From contig JAIXMO010000067.1 of NCBI GenBank assembly GCA_025677825.1, forward strand, positions 62,001-126,000: a stretch of 64,000 nucleotides of DNA, given 5' to 3'. Origin of the DNA: Helicostylum pulchrum. Taxonomy: Eukaryota; Mucoromycota; Mucoromycetes; Mucorales; Mucoraceae. Shown here piece by piece: positions 23,105 to 35,209 of the stretch; the stretch's first letter is position 1; each line of letters opens with the position of its first letter. Made by a program: the position numbers and the translations under genes. The notes under the pieces were generated by a model. It did no database searches. It worked only from the letters and a program-made list of their open reading frames with translations, and was not told the origin of the DNA.

Positions 23105-25144
23105 ATGAAAATGGTTTAGTAAAAGGGATCTGGGGCCACGACTATTTTGTACCTGACACACGGTAAGTTAAGAGTAATTTTTTTTTTATATGTATCTATA
23201 CTATACTATACTAAGTTGACACTAGTTTGCGCTCTCTGGGTTCGTTTTTTTTTTAGATTTTCAGAAGTAACGACATTAAATGTTAAAAATTCGTAAGTAT
23301 ATTCATGTATTCATGTGCATAATATATTTGGCATCAATAAAAAAGAAAATTAACATTTAAATTAGATTTATCAATATATCTGACATCAATAACAGGAAAA
23401 TTAACGGTATAATTAGGTTTATCAAGTCTGTCAAAGAACACTTAAAGGACAAATGGAATATTTCCTCTAGTAAATTAAATAAGGAAATAGAAAATATACT
23501 AAACTTTGAAAGTTGTAATAAAGATTTATTAGTATAAACTCAACAACAAGTATACATCAAAGCGTTTACGGATTTATAGGTATGATTTATAAAAATGCTA
23601 TTATATCAAGAAAGCTGCCGACAGTTACAATAAGTCATGCCAATATAAAAATTGGATGTGCTATTACTATAGGCAACATGTTGCTAAAAAGGTTATTTGG
23701 TACAGAAGACGATTTAAGAGATGTAATATATGATAGTAACCTGGTACAAAAAGATGATGGTTATAAAAAACTCAGAATTGCTACACATGGAGAAGGTCTC
23801 TTTCATGTAATTCAATAATATTTCAACCTACAATTTCTGGGCAAGGCTTTCTTTGTTGTAGCTCAATTATATGAAAACCATGTGCAGCTAACGTTAAACC
23901 AAATAGTAACTCAGCCCGATTTGGATAATGAGGATCAGGAAGCGGTTATTATTCAAGAAGAAATGATCCCAATTCCAAATATATATGATACTTTGTGTTG
24001 CAACATGTGGAACAACATTACAGAAGATAGCAGTCTAATTCAATTATGTGACACACGTAAAGGTTACAACGACTACGAATTGCTAGAAATATTTACCTTA
24101 GAAAACCAAGCAGAATTTACAAACAATCTTAAGGAGCATATTTCTAAAAACGTAAGTAATCTAAAATAGCGTGAGCAATTGTCATTCTCTTTATTATCTA
24201 AAATACTAATTTATACTTTGCATAGATCCTCAACAAAACGTTAAACAAACAAACAACAGACACAACTACTCTATCTCTAAACACTTCATGTAACTGCAGA
24301 GTTTGTTTGACGGTAAATGACATTACAGATATTTCTTTTCGATCAGTTTTACAAGATATTATCTCTCTTATATTTTTTTCCTTGATTAATAAGCAACTCT
24401 TTGGAAAATATAGAAATATTCAATATGTATTTGACTTGATACGCTTTAACTATAACCCACAGTTCCAACACATCCTTATGAAAATACTAAAATATGAAAC
24501 CGATTATTTTTTGTATGAAGGAATCGACATAGCTCATAATACTATACCAAAATTATCAAACCGACTGTTGCAACCTGTTCTTCAGCAATAATCATTTTCA
24601 TATAAGGCGTTTCAAGTTGGTGTTTTATATCATGTACATAGCAAAAATTATGGGTTTAGTTTTGATGCACGACCAGGTCTCAAATATTATAAGTTTAAAA
24701 ACAAGATATCAGATTCAAAAATCCCTTCGATTGACAAAGAAAGTGTGTTTCCACTCGTTAAAAAGGGAAATAGAATATACAGTACTCAATTAAAGCGATT
24801 ATTTTATTTGAGTTGTAAATATGAGACTTTCAGAAAAGGTAAGTGGTGCTAGGAAAATATTAGTTTGTAACTTATATATCACATTAGAATTATCTAGGCT
24901 AAAAAAGGCGGATACTTTAAGCTTTGACAAAACAATCCGCGAAGAGGACAAGTTAGAAAGTATTTGTGGACCTGTTTGTTTTGTAGATAATTATAAACGA
25001 GGCCATTATATATCTTTTATAATTTCCATACTTTACAAAGGGCATTCGTCCTCCATTTCTTTCGCGGTAAAAAAGGTTGGTGATGAGATATAAAAGGAAT
25101 TTTGCGCTGTACTCGCAGAACTAATGACTTTGGCTCGTCTTTAA
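23105..25144 (+). pseudogene. Decayed multi-exon gene of unrecognised, probably repetitive, family
   Basis: Translation fragments lie in order with recognisable splice sites: 23105-23162 (ENGLVKGIWGHDYFVPDTR) with donor GTAAGT; 23257-23292; from a duplicated acceptor (23365 or 23416) to the TAA at 23535; then, after a frame change, 23582-23818 (IISRKLPTVTISHANIKIG, LRIATHGE), 23860-24151 (QLYENHVQLTLNQIV) with donor GTAAGT, 24226-24588, continued past TAA 24589-24591 to a donor at 24839, and 24821-25144 with TAA codons at 25091 and 25142. At least three in-frame stops and one or two frameshifts break it. The coding character (low stop density, conserved-looking blocks) is clear, but I do not recognise the family; no reverse transcriptase, integrase or DDE motif is evident. 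Confidence 0.6.
23330..23433 (+). repeat. Tandem duplication of about 51 bp spanning a splice acceptor
   Basis: GGCATCAATAA...AAAATTAAC...AATTAGaTTTATCAA at 23330-23381 is followed directly by a second version starting GACATCAATAACAGG. The two acceptor TAGs are 51 bases apart, inside the decayed gene. Confidence 0.7.
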
Positions 25145-25857
25145 AAATAGGACAATAAAATACACTGCAGTTTCCCTTATCTATTGCTATCTTTGTTTCA
25201 AATTAAGTCTATCGCATATAGTTAAGCACGATTAGAGCTTTCTAATAATTGTATACCCTTTGTAAGACGCATCTAGATTTTCTGCATATGATTCACCCTC
25301 AATTATTTGTTCTTGAAATATGCGTGTAGCAATAGAATAGAAAAATTGCATAATGGTATCGGCATAAAAAGAGTTCGATAAAAGCGAAGGGTGTTAACCA
25401 ATAAGCAAACTAGATAAAGCAACAAAAGGTAGCAGAGATAGCGTTGAGTTTGATTACAATGAGCTATTCGCTCACAAAGTAACAGCCTCGGACCCAGGGT
25501 TGACGAAAATAGGAGCCTTCAGTGATGAAAAACAAACCATTTATCTACTTTAAAATATTATCATCAATAGCTTAATGATTATTGGTAGTTTTCCGCGAAG
25601 TATTTGTAATTTTTGAACGATCGCTTAAAAATAGAAATACAGTGGTCTGCGTATATCGGTTTGTAAATAATAAATAGTTCCCTTAACACGTCTAAGGTCT
25701 TCCAATATGAATCGAGAGTAACAGCAAGAAAGCAATTAATGTCTGCCGAAAAAGTGACCCGAATAAAAAAAAATAAGCTTTTATTTCGATTTTAGGAATC
25801 ACAAAGTTGAAAAAAATATAGTACAAAAATCATAGTTCATTTTATAAAGAATGGGAT
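25145..25857. other. Intergenic region
   Basis: About 700 bases with no supported gene; low-complexity AT sequence between the decayed gene and the 3' end of the enolase-superfamily gene. Confidence 0.5.
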
Positions 25858-27242
25858 TTACTTCTTTTGGTGCATTTTACCAGTGGGGAAAGTATAGTCT
25901 TCAATAGATTGTCTATACATCTCTACTGAATAACCAGCAACAAGAGGAGGAGTAACCTTACTATTCTTAAGTTGAACAGGAGTCTTGCAGTGCTCATGTA
26001 AATGGTCGACATACTCCAACATACGACGATCAAGTGAACCACTGACACAGATATAATCAATCAAGGATAAATGCTGAACCATCTCTACCAAGAAAGTACC
26101 ACCAGCATGAGGAATAATAGGCACTTCAAATTTATTTGCCATCAAGATAATAGCTAAAACCTCGTTCACGCCGCCAACACGACACGAATCAATTTGACAA
26201 TAATCGATAGCATTGGCTTGGAAGAGTTGTTTAAACATAATACGATTTTGAATATGTTCACCAGTAGCTACAGCGCATTGAGGATATAAAGCCTTACGAA
26301 TAGTAGCGTGACCAAGAACGTCATCAGGAGAAGTAGGTTCCTCAATGAAAAGAGGTTTGAACTTTAATAAATCCTTCATCCAATCGATAGCTTCTTTTAC
26401 GTCCCAGACTTGATTAGCGTCCATCATTAATACGCCTTCCTCGCCAATCTCTTCACGAATAATAGATGCACGACGAATATCGGCTTCTTTATCGCTTCCG
26501 ACCTTTTGTTTAAAGTGCGTAAATCCTTGCTCTTTTGCTTCGCGGATTAATCTACGAACTTTATCGTCACTATAACCTATATATAATCGATATTAATATC
26601 ACCGACTACCTATTTTTTTTTTTAAAAAAAAAAGCATGTACCTAACCACCCAGCAGAAGTAGTGTAGCTTGGATATCCATCTTTCAACATCTCTTCTTCT
26701 CGTTGAACCTTAGTTGCCTCCTTCTCACGCAGCATCTCAATAGCTTGTTCAGGAGTGAGAACGTCAGTAATATATCTAAAATCAATACACTGAACAAATT
26801 CTTCTGGAGTCATATCAGCAACCAATTTCCAAACTGGTTTGTTTACAGCCTTAGCCCAAAGATCCCAGATAGCATTAATAACGGCACCTGTAGCCAAATG
26901 AATAACACCCTTTTCAGGTCCAATCCATCTTAGTTGAGAATCACCTGTACAAATTTGATGTGTAGCCCGCATATCCTTAACTAACTCATCCAAAGATTTA
27001 TTGACAAACTTACATGCTAATTGTTCAATAGCCGAGCAAACCACTTCGTTACCACGGCCACAAGTAAAAGTTAAACCATGACCTTCTAATTTATTTGAAT
27101 CAGTATAAAAGATAACATAGGCAGCAGAGTAATCAGGATCCTTGTTCATAGCGTCAGAACCATCCAAATGTTGAGAGGTAGGAAAACGAATATCTCTAAT
27201 TTCGTAGCTTGTGATAGTAGATTCGAGTAACTGTTTAACCAT
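25858..27242 (-). CDS. Enolase-superfamily dehydratase (L-fuconate dehydratase / ENOSF1 type), 439 aa, 2 exons
   Basis: Exons 27242-26642 and 26576-25858; G|GT split glycine at the junction. The N-terminal capping domain (about 1-150) and the barrel show the mandelate-racemase subgroup residues: KxK base pair (FKQKVG, K223 and K225), metal ligands D253 (MMDANQ), E279 (FIEEP) and E307 (GEH), and the catalytic His H357 (IIPHAGG). The HxQK-type N-terminus ITSYEIRDIRFPTS and length of about 440 fit mammalian ENOSF1 and bacterial L-fuconate dehydratase, which eliminate water from sugar acids to give 2-keto-3-deoxy acids. Exact substrate is inference. Probably cytosolic or mitochondrial; no clear presequence. 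Confidence 0.9.
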
Positions 27243-27430
27243 TTTTTTTGGTATCTATTTTATTAAGTTATAAAGATAAAAAAATAATAGAAAGAGAAAA
27301 GAGGTGAGAGTATTTATATTCAAATATTTTTATGCGGTTTTTTTTTCTTTAGTGGAAAGGAACACAAAGGATTTTAGTCGATTTCATAGGCACGGAGAAA
27401 ATGGACAATTCTTTATTATTCCGGGAAAAT

Positions 27431-28273
27431 TTAAAGTTGCTTAGGGTGGGACCCTAAACGACTAATAATGTCTTTACCTAAAAAGTAAGCAATCATACCA
27501 GGTACAACAATCCAAAGGCCATTAGGGATCTAAAAAAAAAAATATTAGGTCACTTGCTTTAAATTCTGTAACATATAACTTTACAATCCATAAGAATACA
27601 AGGTTTTTAATTGAGTTATGACCAATATGTTGATATCCAGAAAAAGGTTCAATAAGCCAGTATAAAATCGTTTTTGAAAGTGTCATAAGAGCACCTGAGA
27701 ACCCAACAAGGTTACATTGTCCAACCGTTATATTTTCTTGTCGAAGCAAGTACAAATATAAAATATTTAAAAATGTTTCAATAACATTCATGGTAGCTAT
27801 GTGCAATATAATTAGTCTTATTTTCCCGTTTGAAAAGATAATTGTAGTACCTTGAGCGCCAGTGAAACCATCCTTTATAGCCAATGCATGATGACCATAG
27901 AAATGATCAATCTGTGGGTAAAATAGTAGTGGCATTTAGTTTATAAACTCAGTAAAAAAAAAAAAACCGATATGTACTCATACCGTTCCATATAAATTGT
28001 AAGGCTTCCAAATAAAGTTCAATGATCCACCTTCCATACTATAAGGTCTAAACAATAACTTAGTATTTATTCTAAAAAAACATTCATAAATAAATACCTG
28101 AGAAGACAGTACAAAAAATCCTTTTTTTAAAAAAATAATGATAATATTAATTTTCTGGTTTACGTATAACCTTTAGTCAATTTTCGTACCCATGTTACAA
28201 CGATGGAACTTAAAAGTAACCAACCTTGAATCCACATAGGAACTTGATCTTGGGTTCTTAGTTTCATAGACAT
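27431..28273 (-). CDS. Small polytopic membrane protein, EBP/EXPERA-like in appearance, 181 aa, 5 exons
   Basis: Exons 28273-28164, 28047-27984, 27911-27851, 27796-27585 and 27529-27431; 182 codons with stop. Four to five hydrophobic segments: VPMWIQGWLLLSSIVVTWV, MNVIETFLNILYLYLLRQE, VGFSGALMTLSKTILYWLIE and IPNGLWIVVPGMIAYFLG. Small charged motifs DHFYGHHALAIKDGFT and the NGLWIVVP ending are shared with a fungal family of EBP-like membrane proteins, as I recall it; this assignment is tentative and no sterol-isomerase catalytic set could be confirmed. One 54-base intron (27850-27797) is in frame and lacks stops, so an unspliced message would add 18 residues. Starts close to the 3' end of the ABC transporter on the same strand. 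Confidence 0.72.
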
Positions 28274-28363
28274 GACTCTTTTTTTTTTATGTGAAAAAAA
28301 AAGAAAAAGTAACTACAAAATAGCGTGTGTGAAAAAATAAAATAAAAAAAGGGACGTTTAAAT

Positions 28364-31300
28364 TTAAGAGGTATCAACTAATTCATGTTTGGCTTTCGCG
28401 AGTTCAACTAAAGTTTCAAATTCACCAGAGTTACGACACATTTTGTAAAATGCAGAATCTTTATCACGTAATAAAAGCAATGGACTATGAAAAAAAACAT
28501 ACTATTAACAAAAAGTGAATTTATATGAATATATTTTTTCTTTTTACCTTTCAAATTCAATTACTTCACCATGATCCAGAACTAAAATACGATCATACTC
28601 AATGACAGTATTTAAACGATGCGCTATACATAAGATAGTGCACTCCTCAAACTCTTGAGTAATTGTCTTTTGAATAGCTTTATCCGTTTCAAAATCCACA
28701 CTAGCAGTAGCCTCATCCATTAAGACCACTCTAGTACTTTTAAGTAAAGCTCTGGCCAAACATAGCAATTGTCTTTGACCCTGAGAGAAGTTATGTCCGC
28801 CTTCACTAACGGGCGTTGTAAGATCCTTAAACAAATTTTTGTTGACTGCACCTGATTCATTTAACAGATGAACTCGGCGGAAAGCCATAAAGATATCTTC
28901 ATCACTAAACTCATCAAATGGATCCATATTTGATCGAAGCGTACCCGAGAACAAGACCGGATCTTGTGGAATAATAGTTAAATTGCGACGTAAATCTTGA
29001 GTGCCAATGTCTGCAATATTGACGCCATCAATTGAAATACTACCCTGAGACGATTCAATAAATCGAAAGAAAGCCAAGGCCAAAGTAGATTTACCGCTTC
29101 CGGTTCTACCCACAATACCCACCTTTTCTTTTGGATTAATAGAAAACGATATTCCTTTTAATACCGGTTCCAAATCCACGGCATATTTGACTTGTAAATC
29201 TTTCACTTCAATTGCACCATGGCCAGGCCAATCAGTTGGAGGTCTTATATCTGTGATGGTAGGAGCTTCTTGATCCATCTCTAAAAATTCGACGACACGT
29301 TCAACAGAATTAAAGTTCATTTCCAATTGAGTATATCTGCGGACACCCCAATAAGTCATCTCGGTAAATACCAAGATATAGCTCAGACAGAAACCAGCAG
29401 TAGCAGCATCTAAACGGTCCAAATTGAATAAAATAAAGACACCTGTGACAAGTGAAACAAAGGAACCCATTAATCCAATACGAGTACTAACCCATCGACT
29501 TACGGTCCAAGCATAAAACATGGGTCGTGCATTGACATCAATACGATCCAACATCTCCAACATAAATTGCTGTGTCATACCGAACGCACGGATAGTGGTA
29601 ACACCAATAATAGTTTCCGTGAACAAAGTAAATAAAGGCGATCTACTAACAGAATCCATTCTTTTCAATTCACGAGACGCAGCTACAAACCGTAACCCAT
29701 AGTAAACATTGATAATAGCTACTGCAACCATCAGCACAATAAGAATTGGTAAAACCGAGGTAGCAATCAGTACAATAGATATAATAATAACCCATTGACC
29801 ACAGAACTGAACAATATCGGTAGAAACAGAAGAATCAATGGTTTCAAAATCCTTTGCAAATCGGTTTACGATACGACCTACGGGTGTCGTATCAAAGAAT
29901 CTAAGGGGAGCATGAAATACTCGGTCTAATAGCAAGATGTATAGTTTTCTACTGGCACGAAGACCACCATAGAACATAGTAAGGTATCTTGTAACACTTG
30001 TTATAATATTGGCTAAGTTGAATAACACATATATTCCCAGGTACATATTTAAATTATCTTGTTTTTCTGTATCTGATAGTATAGTAGCGGTAGGAGCTAA
30101 ACTATTGAGTTTCGACGTAAGTTTAACAGGCCATTGATATACGGACTCTATTGAAACAGGTATTGCATTGGCAATTGCATGAGAAGTTTCATAAGACTGA
30201 GCCCATTTCTTTAACCACCATGAAGCACCAATATCAAAACTACGAACACCGATAACGGTAATAAAAATAAAGAGCCAAAAGAACCAGTTTCCGACACAAT
30301 CAAAATACAATTTATATAATCTCAGTTTGACTCGACCGGAAGCACGGGTCTCATCTTGTACCAAGGTCTTGGGTTTTTTCTTTTCTTCCGATTCGATAAC
30401 AGGTCCAGTCGCTTCTACTTCTTCAGCAGTATCATGTTCTTCTGCATTATTCTCTTCAAAGATCAGAGATAGTTGATTCGATAGCTTGAGTTCGTCAGGA
30501 GAACCAGATACTTGAACTCGACCTTCCTTCAAAAAGACAACGTAGGCACTTCCCTGAATACATAAACTAACATGATGCGTGATTAAAATTTGAGTTCTGC
30601 CTTTCATTAAAGGACCCAATAAGCATTTTGTGTACAGATGCTTTGCAGTATGTGCATCAACAGCACTCAAGACATCATCCAACAAAACATTATGCGCGCG
30701 AGAGTACACAGCTCTTGCTAAAGCCACACGAGCCTTTTGACCACCAGATAAAGTAATACCCTTTTCACCAATCTCGGTGGAATCGCCATCTTCCAAATAA
30801 AGTAAATCCTTTTCAAGAGCGCAAGCATGTAAAGTAGCTTGATACCTCTTTGCAACAAAAGGTAAACCAAATAAAATATTGTCCTTGATAGAAGCGTTTT
30901 GTAACCAGGCTGTTTGAGATACATAGGCTACGGCATACGGTAAGATCCAGTCTTCAGGTACCGTTTGATCCGGTACGTTTTGTATGGAAGAGGCAGCAAT
31001 AGAATTATCCAATGTAGAAAAGAAGGGAGATCGAGGACAGAATACGGTACCTGATTTGGTTTCTGCTTCTCCTAAGAGACTAAGCATTAATAAGGTTTTG
31101 CCAGATCCCGTGGAACCGCAAATAAGTGATATTTGGTTAGCAGGAAACGTAATATTAAGGTCTTGTAAAATAAATGCGGAGTTGACCACAGTAGCATTGT
31201 CTTCACTTGGTGGTGTAGTAGCTTCGGATTGCGGCCAACTAACCGTAGCATCGGCAAATCCTACTTTGATGTCCTGTGAGGGTACTGTATCAGGATGAGC

Positions 31301-32174
31301 GACTTCTTCTTCCGCCAAGTATTGCTCAATACGCTCAATACTGATTAGTGTTTCAAATAACCGAATAAAAGTCTCGGGGATAATAGTAAGTGATCCGCGA
31401 AGTTCGTTAAAGATAGCGATCGAAGTAAAAGCAATAGGAGCAGTGAGTTCACGACCTTCTAATTTTGTAAATGACCAAAATGCGACCGTTGTTACTAACA
31501 AAGGTGTTCTATAATTAAAAAAAAAATTAAGTATATATATATAGTATATATGTCCAGAAATGTCTTTTGTGTTACCCTTGCCATAAAAACATAAATACTA
31601 CTTCGCTAAGATAGATAATCTTAAGATATCCTAGCTCAGTGGATCTTGCTTCCAAAATGCGCTTCGTCCAATTAGACTCGGCCGCAAAAAACTTAATCTG
31701 TCTGATACCTTGTAAGACCTCATTCATAAGCGAAACCCGTTTATCGCGAGCCTTCATTAATGTATCCTGAGTTCTTACAAACAGTTTTGAGTTGTATTGG
31801 TTTAAAGGTAACATAACGATCATACAAGAGAGTCCCAAGATTGAAGACCAACCCAATAAAGTGAATAAAAAGTATGTACCAATAATAAGCTCGATGGGTG
31901 CTTCCAGCATTACAAACCACCAAGAAGCAAAATCGGATATTCTTGCGGAATCAGTACTCATTAAATTTACGATCATACCCGTCTTGGAACTATCATCTTC
32001 TGCTTCTTTATCAGCGCTTTTACCGCCGGATAATACAGAAGCATCCATACGACGTAAGGTCTTGCGATAGATCTCTAGATTTAACATAGACTTTACGCGC
32101 ATCTGCGTTGAAGATTGTGCTACAAACAAATAATGGGTTAAAATTAATCCTTTCATCCGCAGTACCTTATTTAC

Positions 32175-32205
<31 letters not shown>

Positions 32206-33216
32206 CTTACAAAAAAACCAAATTTGTCCTACAAGTGCGTTCAAAAGAACAATAAACAACGACATTGCAAAGATATATCCTAAGCCTAATACCAGAGATC
32301 TTTCGTCCCCGGTACCGGAAGTAATTTCTTGAATGATTAACAACAACCTGTTCAAGAAAAAGGGCGTTGTGTAATACAAGACTGGTAATACAATGCCCAA
32401 TAAAGCTTGCATATTAATAGAATATTGATTACTGAGATAGATACGGTAAAGTAATTTTTTCTTTGATTGGGTCTGTCTAAATATATAAAACATATTGTGT
32501 GCGCGGTGAGTCGGGGGTAAGATTGGCAAGTCTTTGTCCGTGAGCTGATCGCCGCGTTCATTGATCGTGTTTATAATAGGCGTCATCCAGTAAAAGTAAA
32601 AAATACCAAGCAACGATTCAACCTGTTTACTATTGACTTGTTTACCGTTCTCGTCAAGAAAGGGAGATCCATTTTTAGCAGTAGCGGTCGTATAAATTAG
32701 ATCAAAACTTAAAATTACGGGCAGACCTAAAGGTACACCTTGTATAAAAGATATAGCAGGGTTATGCCAAAGTGCTAGTATCAATTGAGTAGTAGCAGTA
32801 ACAAACAGAACAATATAAAGTAAACAGAGATGGATATGAAGTGCCCAGCCAGTATTATCAGGTAATGGAAATCGAGTGGCAGTAATAGCTAATACAAAAC
32901 AATAAAGCCAGGTAATAAACGTAATGGCAGATCCAATAGCACTATATATGTCTTCTTTTTTGGCGGCTGTCACAAATTGAACAAGAAGGTATGCAGACAG
33001 AAGGGTAAGAATAGATGTGTTACATAGAATACGAGTCATTCTGTTTCCATTGGAGAAAGGTACAGTAATCACATCTCGTACAGTATCCGTTTTCAAATGA
33101 GGTGCATTATTATGGTGACGGTGTTGGTACACTCTTTGAACAGAAAGACCGACTGAACTTACAGCTAAAGACAATACTTGTACAAGTACCAGCCAAAATG
33201 TAACCCTATCAGACAT
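28364..33216 (-). CDS. ABC transporter, ABCC/MRP type full transporter, 1543 aa, 4 exons
   Basis: Exons 33216-32211, 32119-31576, 31508-28548 and 28484-28364; 1544 codons with stop. Layout TMD0-TMD1-NBD1-TMD2-NBD2, typical of ABCC proteins such as Ycf1, Bpt1 and MRP1. NBD1: Walker A GSTGSGKT (648-655), signature LSGGQ (770-774), Walker B LLDD with Asp where the catalytic Glu normally is, followed by VLSAVDAH. NBD2: Walker A GRTGSGKS (about 1317), FSQGQ signature (about 1423) and Walker B VLMDEATASVD with the Glu present. That asymmetry is the ABCC norm. Family members move glutathione or lipid conjugates across vacuolar or plasma membranes. ATG 33216 (MSDRVTFW) is chosen over the upstream open frame, whose residues look like leader sequence. 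Intron 1 starts GTAAGTC followed by about 29 T. Confidence 0.93.
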
Positions 33217-33352
33217 TTTTTTAAAAAAATAAAAAGTAGTAAAAAGAAAAAGAAAAAGAAAAAAATAGATAGAAAAAATCTGATCACACCTTAAATGGGA
33301 CAAATAACAGTTCGTGTTCGCGTGCTGTAGGTGACTTATTTTGCTGCGGCTT

Positions 33353-33360
33353 TATAAAAG
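33353..33360. promoter_or_regulatory. TATA-like element between divergent ABCC and RAE1 genes
   Basis: TATAAAAG on the plus strand and an overlapping TATAAAG on the minus strand lie in the 299-base gap between starts 33216 and 33516, so one region probably serves both genes. A GT microsatellite (33361-33380) follows immediately. Confidence 0.4.
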
Positions 33361-33380
33361 TGTGTGTGTGTGTGTATGTG
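33361..33380 (+). repeat. (GT)n microsatellite in the ABCC/RAE1 promoter region
   Basis: A short run of GT units with a single A interruption between the TATA-like element and RAE1. Confidence 0.7.
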
Positions 33381-33515
33381 TGTATTGTGTAAAGCCACAC
33401 TTTCAACTCTTGAAATCGGACCTTTAATGCGCGTATTAGAACTCATAAAAATTTTGAAATGAAAAAATATTTATTTTTTTTCCTCTCCTCTTAACTCAAT
33501 CCGCGTAATAAAATC

Positions 33516-34904
33516 ATGTTGGATCCCAAAGACTTTGAAGTGAGAAGAAAAAAAAGAATTGATCTACTATGAACGCCATTATTAACTTTATTTCTTCAAT
33601 AGGTTGCTTCGCCACCTACTGATGGTATTACCGCTTTAGATTTCTCTTCACAAGCTGATTATCTTGCTGTTTCTTCATGGGATAACCAAGTATGGAATTC
33701 ATTTTAACTTTATTTTATTTTTACTAATAGTATATTCTATAGGTACGTATTTATGAAATTGAAACTTCTGGCAACACAGTACCAAAAACTGCCTATTCTC
33801 ATGAAGGACCAGTATTATGCGTTAATTGGAGTAAAGTAAATATCGACCGCACACACAAAATGTTGTTTATAGAGAGGAAAAAAAGGAGATTAATTCCCCT
33901 TCTTTCTATTATTGTAGGATGGTACAAAGGTAGTTTCAGGTGGTGCAGATAAAGCTGGTAGAATGTTTGATATTGCTACAGGGCAATCAACTCAAATTGC
34001 TCAACATGACGAACCTATTAAATGTATTCAATTCTTGGAACAAGGTAATATTGTTGCCACTGGAAGTTGGGATAAGACAATCAAGTATTGGGATTTGAGA
34101 TCACCTCAACCTATTGGAACCGTTCAACTTCCTGAACGTTGTTATGCTATGGACGCTAAGGGACATTTGTTGGTTGTTGGTACTGCAGAAAAGCATGTCT
34201 GTATATTCGATTTAAATAACCCTACTGTCATTTACAAGGTAATTTTTTTTTTCTTGATTGTTCTTTTTAGATATTTATATACGTATATATATTGTAGCAA
34301 GTAACATCACCTTTGAAATGGCAAACACGTACTGTATCATGTTTCACTGATAGTAAAGGTTTTGCCATTGGATCTATTGAAGGAAGAGTCGGTATTCAAT
34401 ATGTTGAGGATAAGGATTCTTCGTAAGTTAATTTTTTTTAATTATGCAATTCTTTATTCAAACATGTACTGAACGTGACTATCTTTATTACAGTAAGAAC
34501 TTTTCCTTCAAGTGTCATCGTGATGATGCAAAGAATGTATATGCTGTCAATGATATTAGTTTCCACCCTGTTCATGGTACATTCTCTACAGCTGGTGCTG
34601 ATGGAACAGTTTCATTCTGGGATAAAGATTCTAAGCAACGTTTGAAACCATTCCCCAAGACAAGTGGTCAAATTTCTAGCACAGCATTTAATCGCAATGG
34701 TAGTATCTTTGCTTATGCTGTCAGCTATGATTGGTCAAAGGTAAGCACAAAATAAAAAAGAAATTTCTAGAGCGGGATTAAAACTGATGTAATCATTTTT
34801 TTTTGCAGGGTTATAAACAAGCTTTACCAACAAATCCTATCAAAATCTATTTACACGCTGTCAGAGATGAAGAAATCAAACCTCGTACAACTAAGAAACG
34901 TTAA
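33516..34904 (+). CDS. RAE1: mRNA export factor RAE1/Gle2, WD40 protein, 330 aa, 7 exons
   Basis: Exons 33516-33539 (only 8 codons), 33603-33689, 33743-33835, 33918-34238, 34298-34422, 34494-34740 and 34809-34904; 331 codons with stop. The protein is a seven-bladed WD40 propeller: [51 protein letters not shown] and [16 protein letters not shown] are repeat cores. The starting blocks ([20 protein letters not shown]) and the basic ending PRTTKKR are RAE1/Gle2 features. It binds the GLEBS motif of Nup98-type nucleoporins and supports poly(A) RNA export at the nuclear pore. Length slightly shorter than the 340-370 usual. No damage. Confidence 0.95.
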
Positions 34905-35209
34905 GAAAAAAGAAAAAAGAAAAAAAAATCGATTTGTTTTTCTATTTTTTTTTTTTTTTGTCTTTAGTGAAAGCGAAATACCTTTAAATAAATCAGATAT
35001 ATAATACATGTATTATATGGTAAATACACCCCTTTTTTTTGTTTGTTAAGTATTAGCCTATAAAATGTGACATGCTTCCTATTAGTAATGAAGATGATGG
35101 GAAGTAGCGGGATAAATAGATTCCTTTTTCTTCCCAGTCTATAAAAGACCGGGATTTTTCTTTTTTATTTCTTTTCTTTTTTTTCTTTAATTTTAATTCT
35201 TTTTTAATT
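34905..35209. other. Intergenic spacer with the promoter of the Gfo/Idh gene
   Basis: About 305 bases with T-rich runs. It includes a TATA element listed separately and an A/T-rich presumed 3' end of RAE1. No gene seen. Confidence 0.6.
35140..35147 (+). promoter_or_regulatory. TATA box of the Gfo/Idh/MocA oxidoreductase gene
   Basis: TATAAAAG is 70 bases upstream of ATG 35210, followed by a T-rich, C-poor leader. Confidence 0.55.

Noticed and set aside
32167..33303. Upstream start (MSHLRCDQ...) for the ABCC transporter.
   Set aside because: The extra residues are FFLFLFLF-type leader translation and the next Met (33216) gives the usual ABCC N-terminus.
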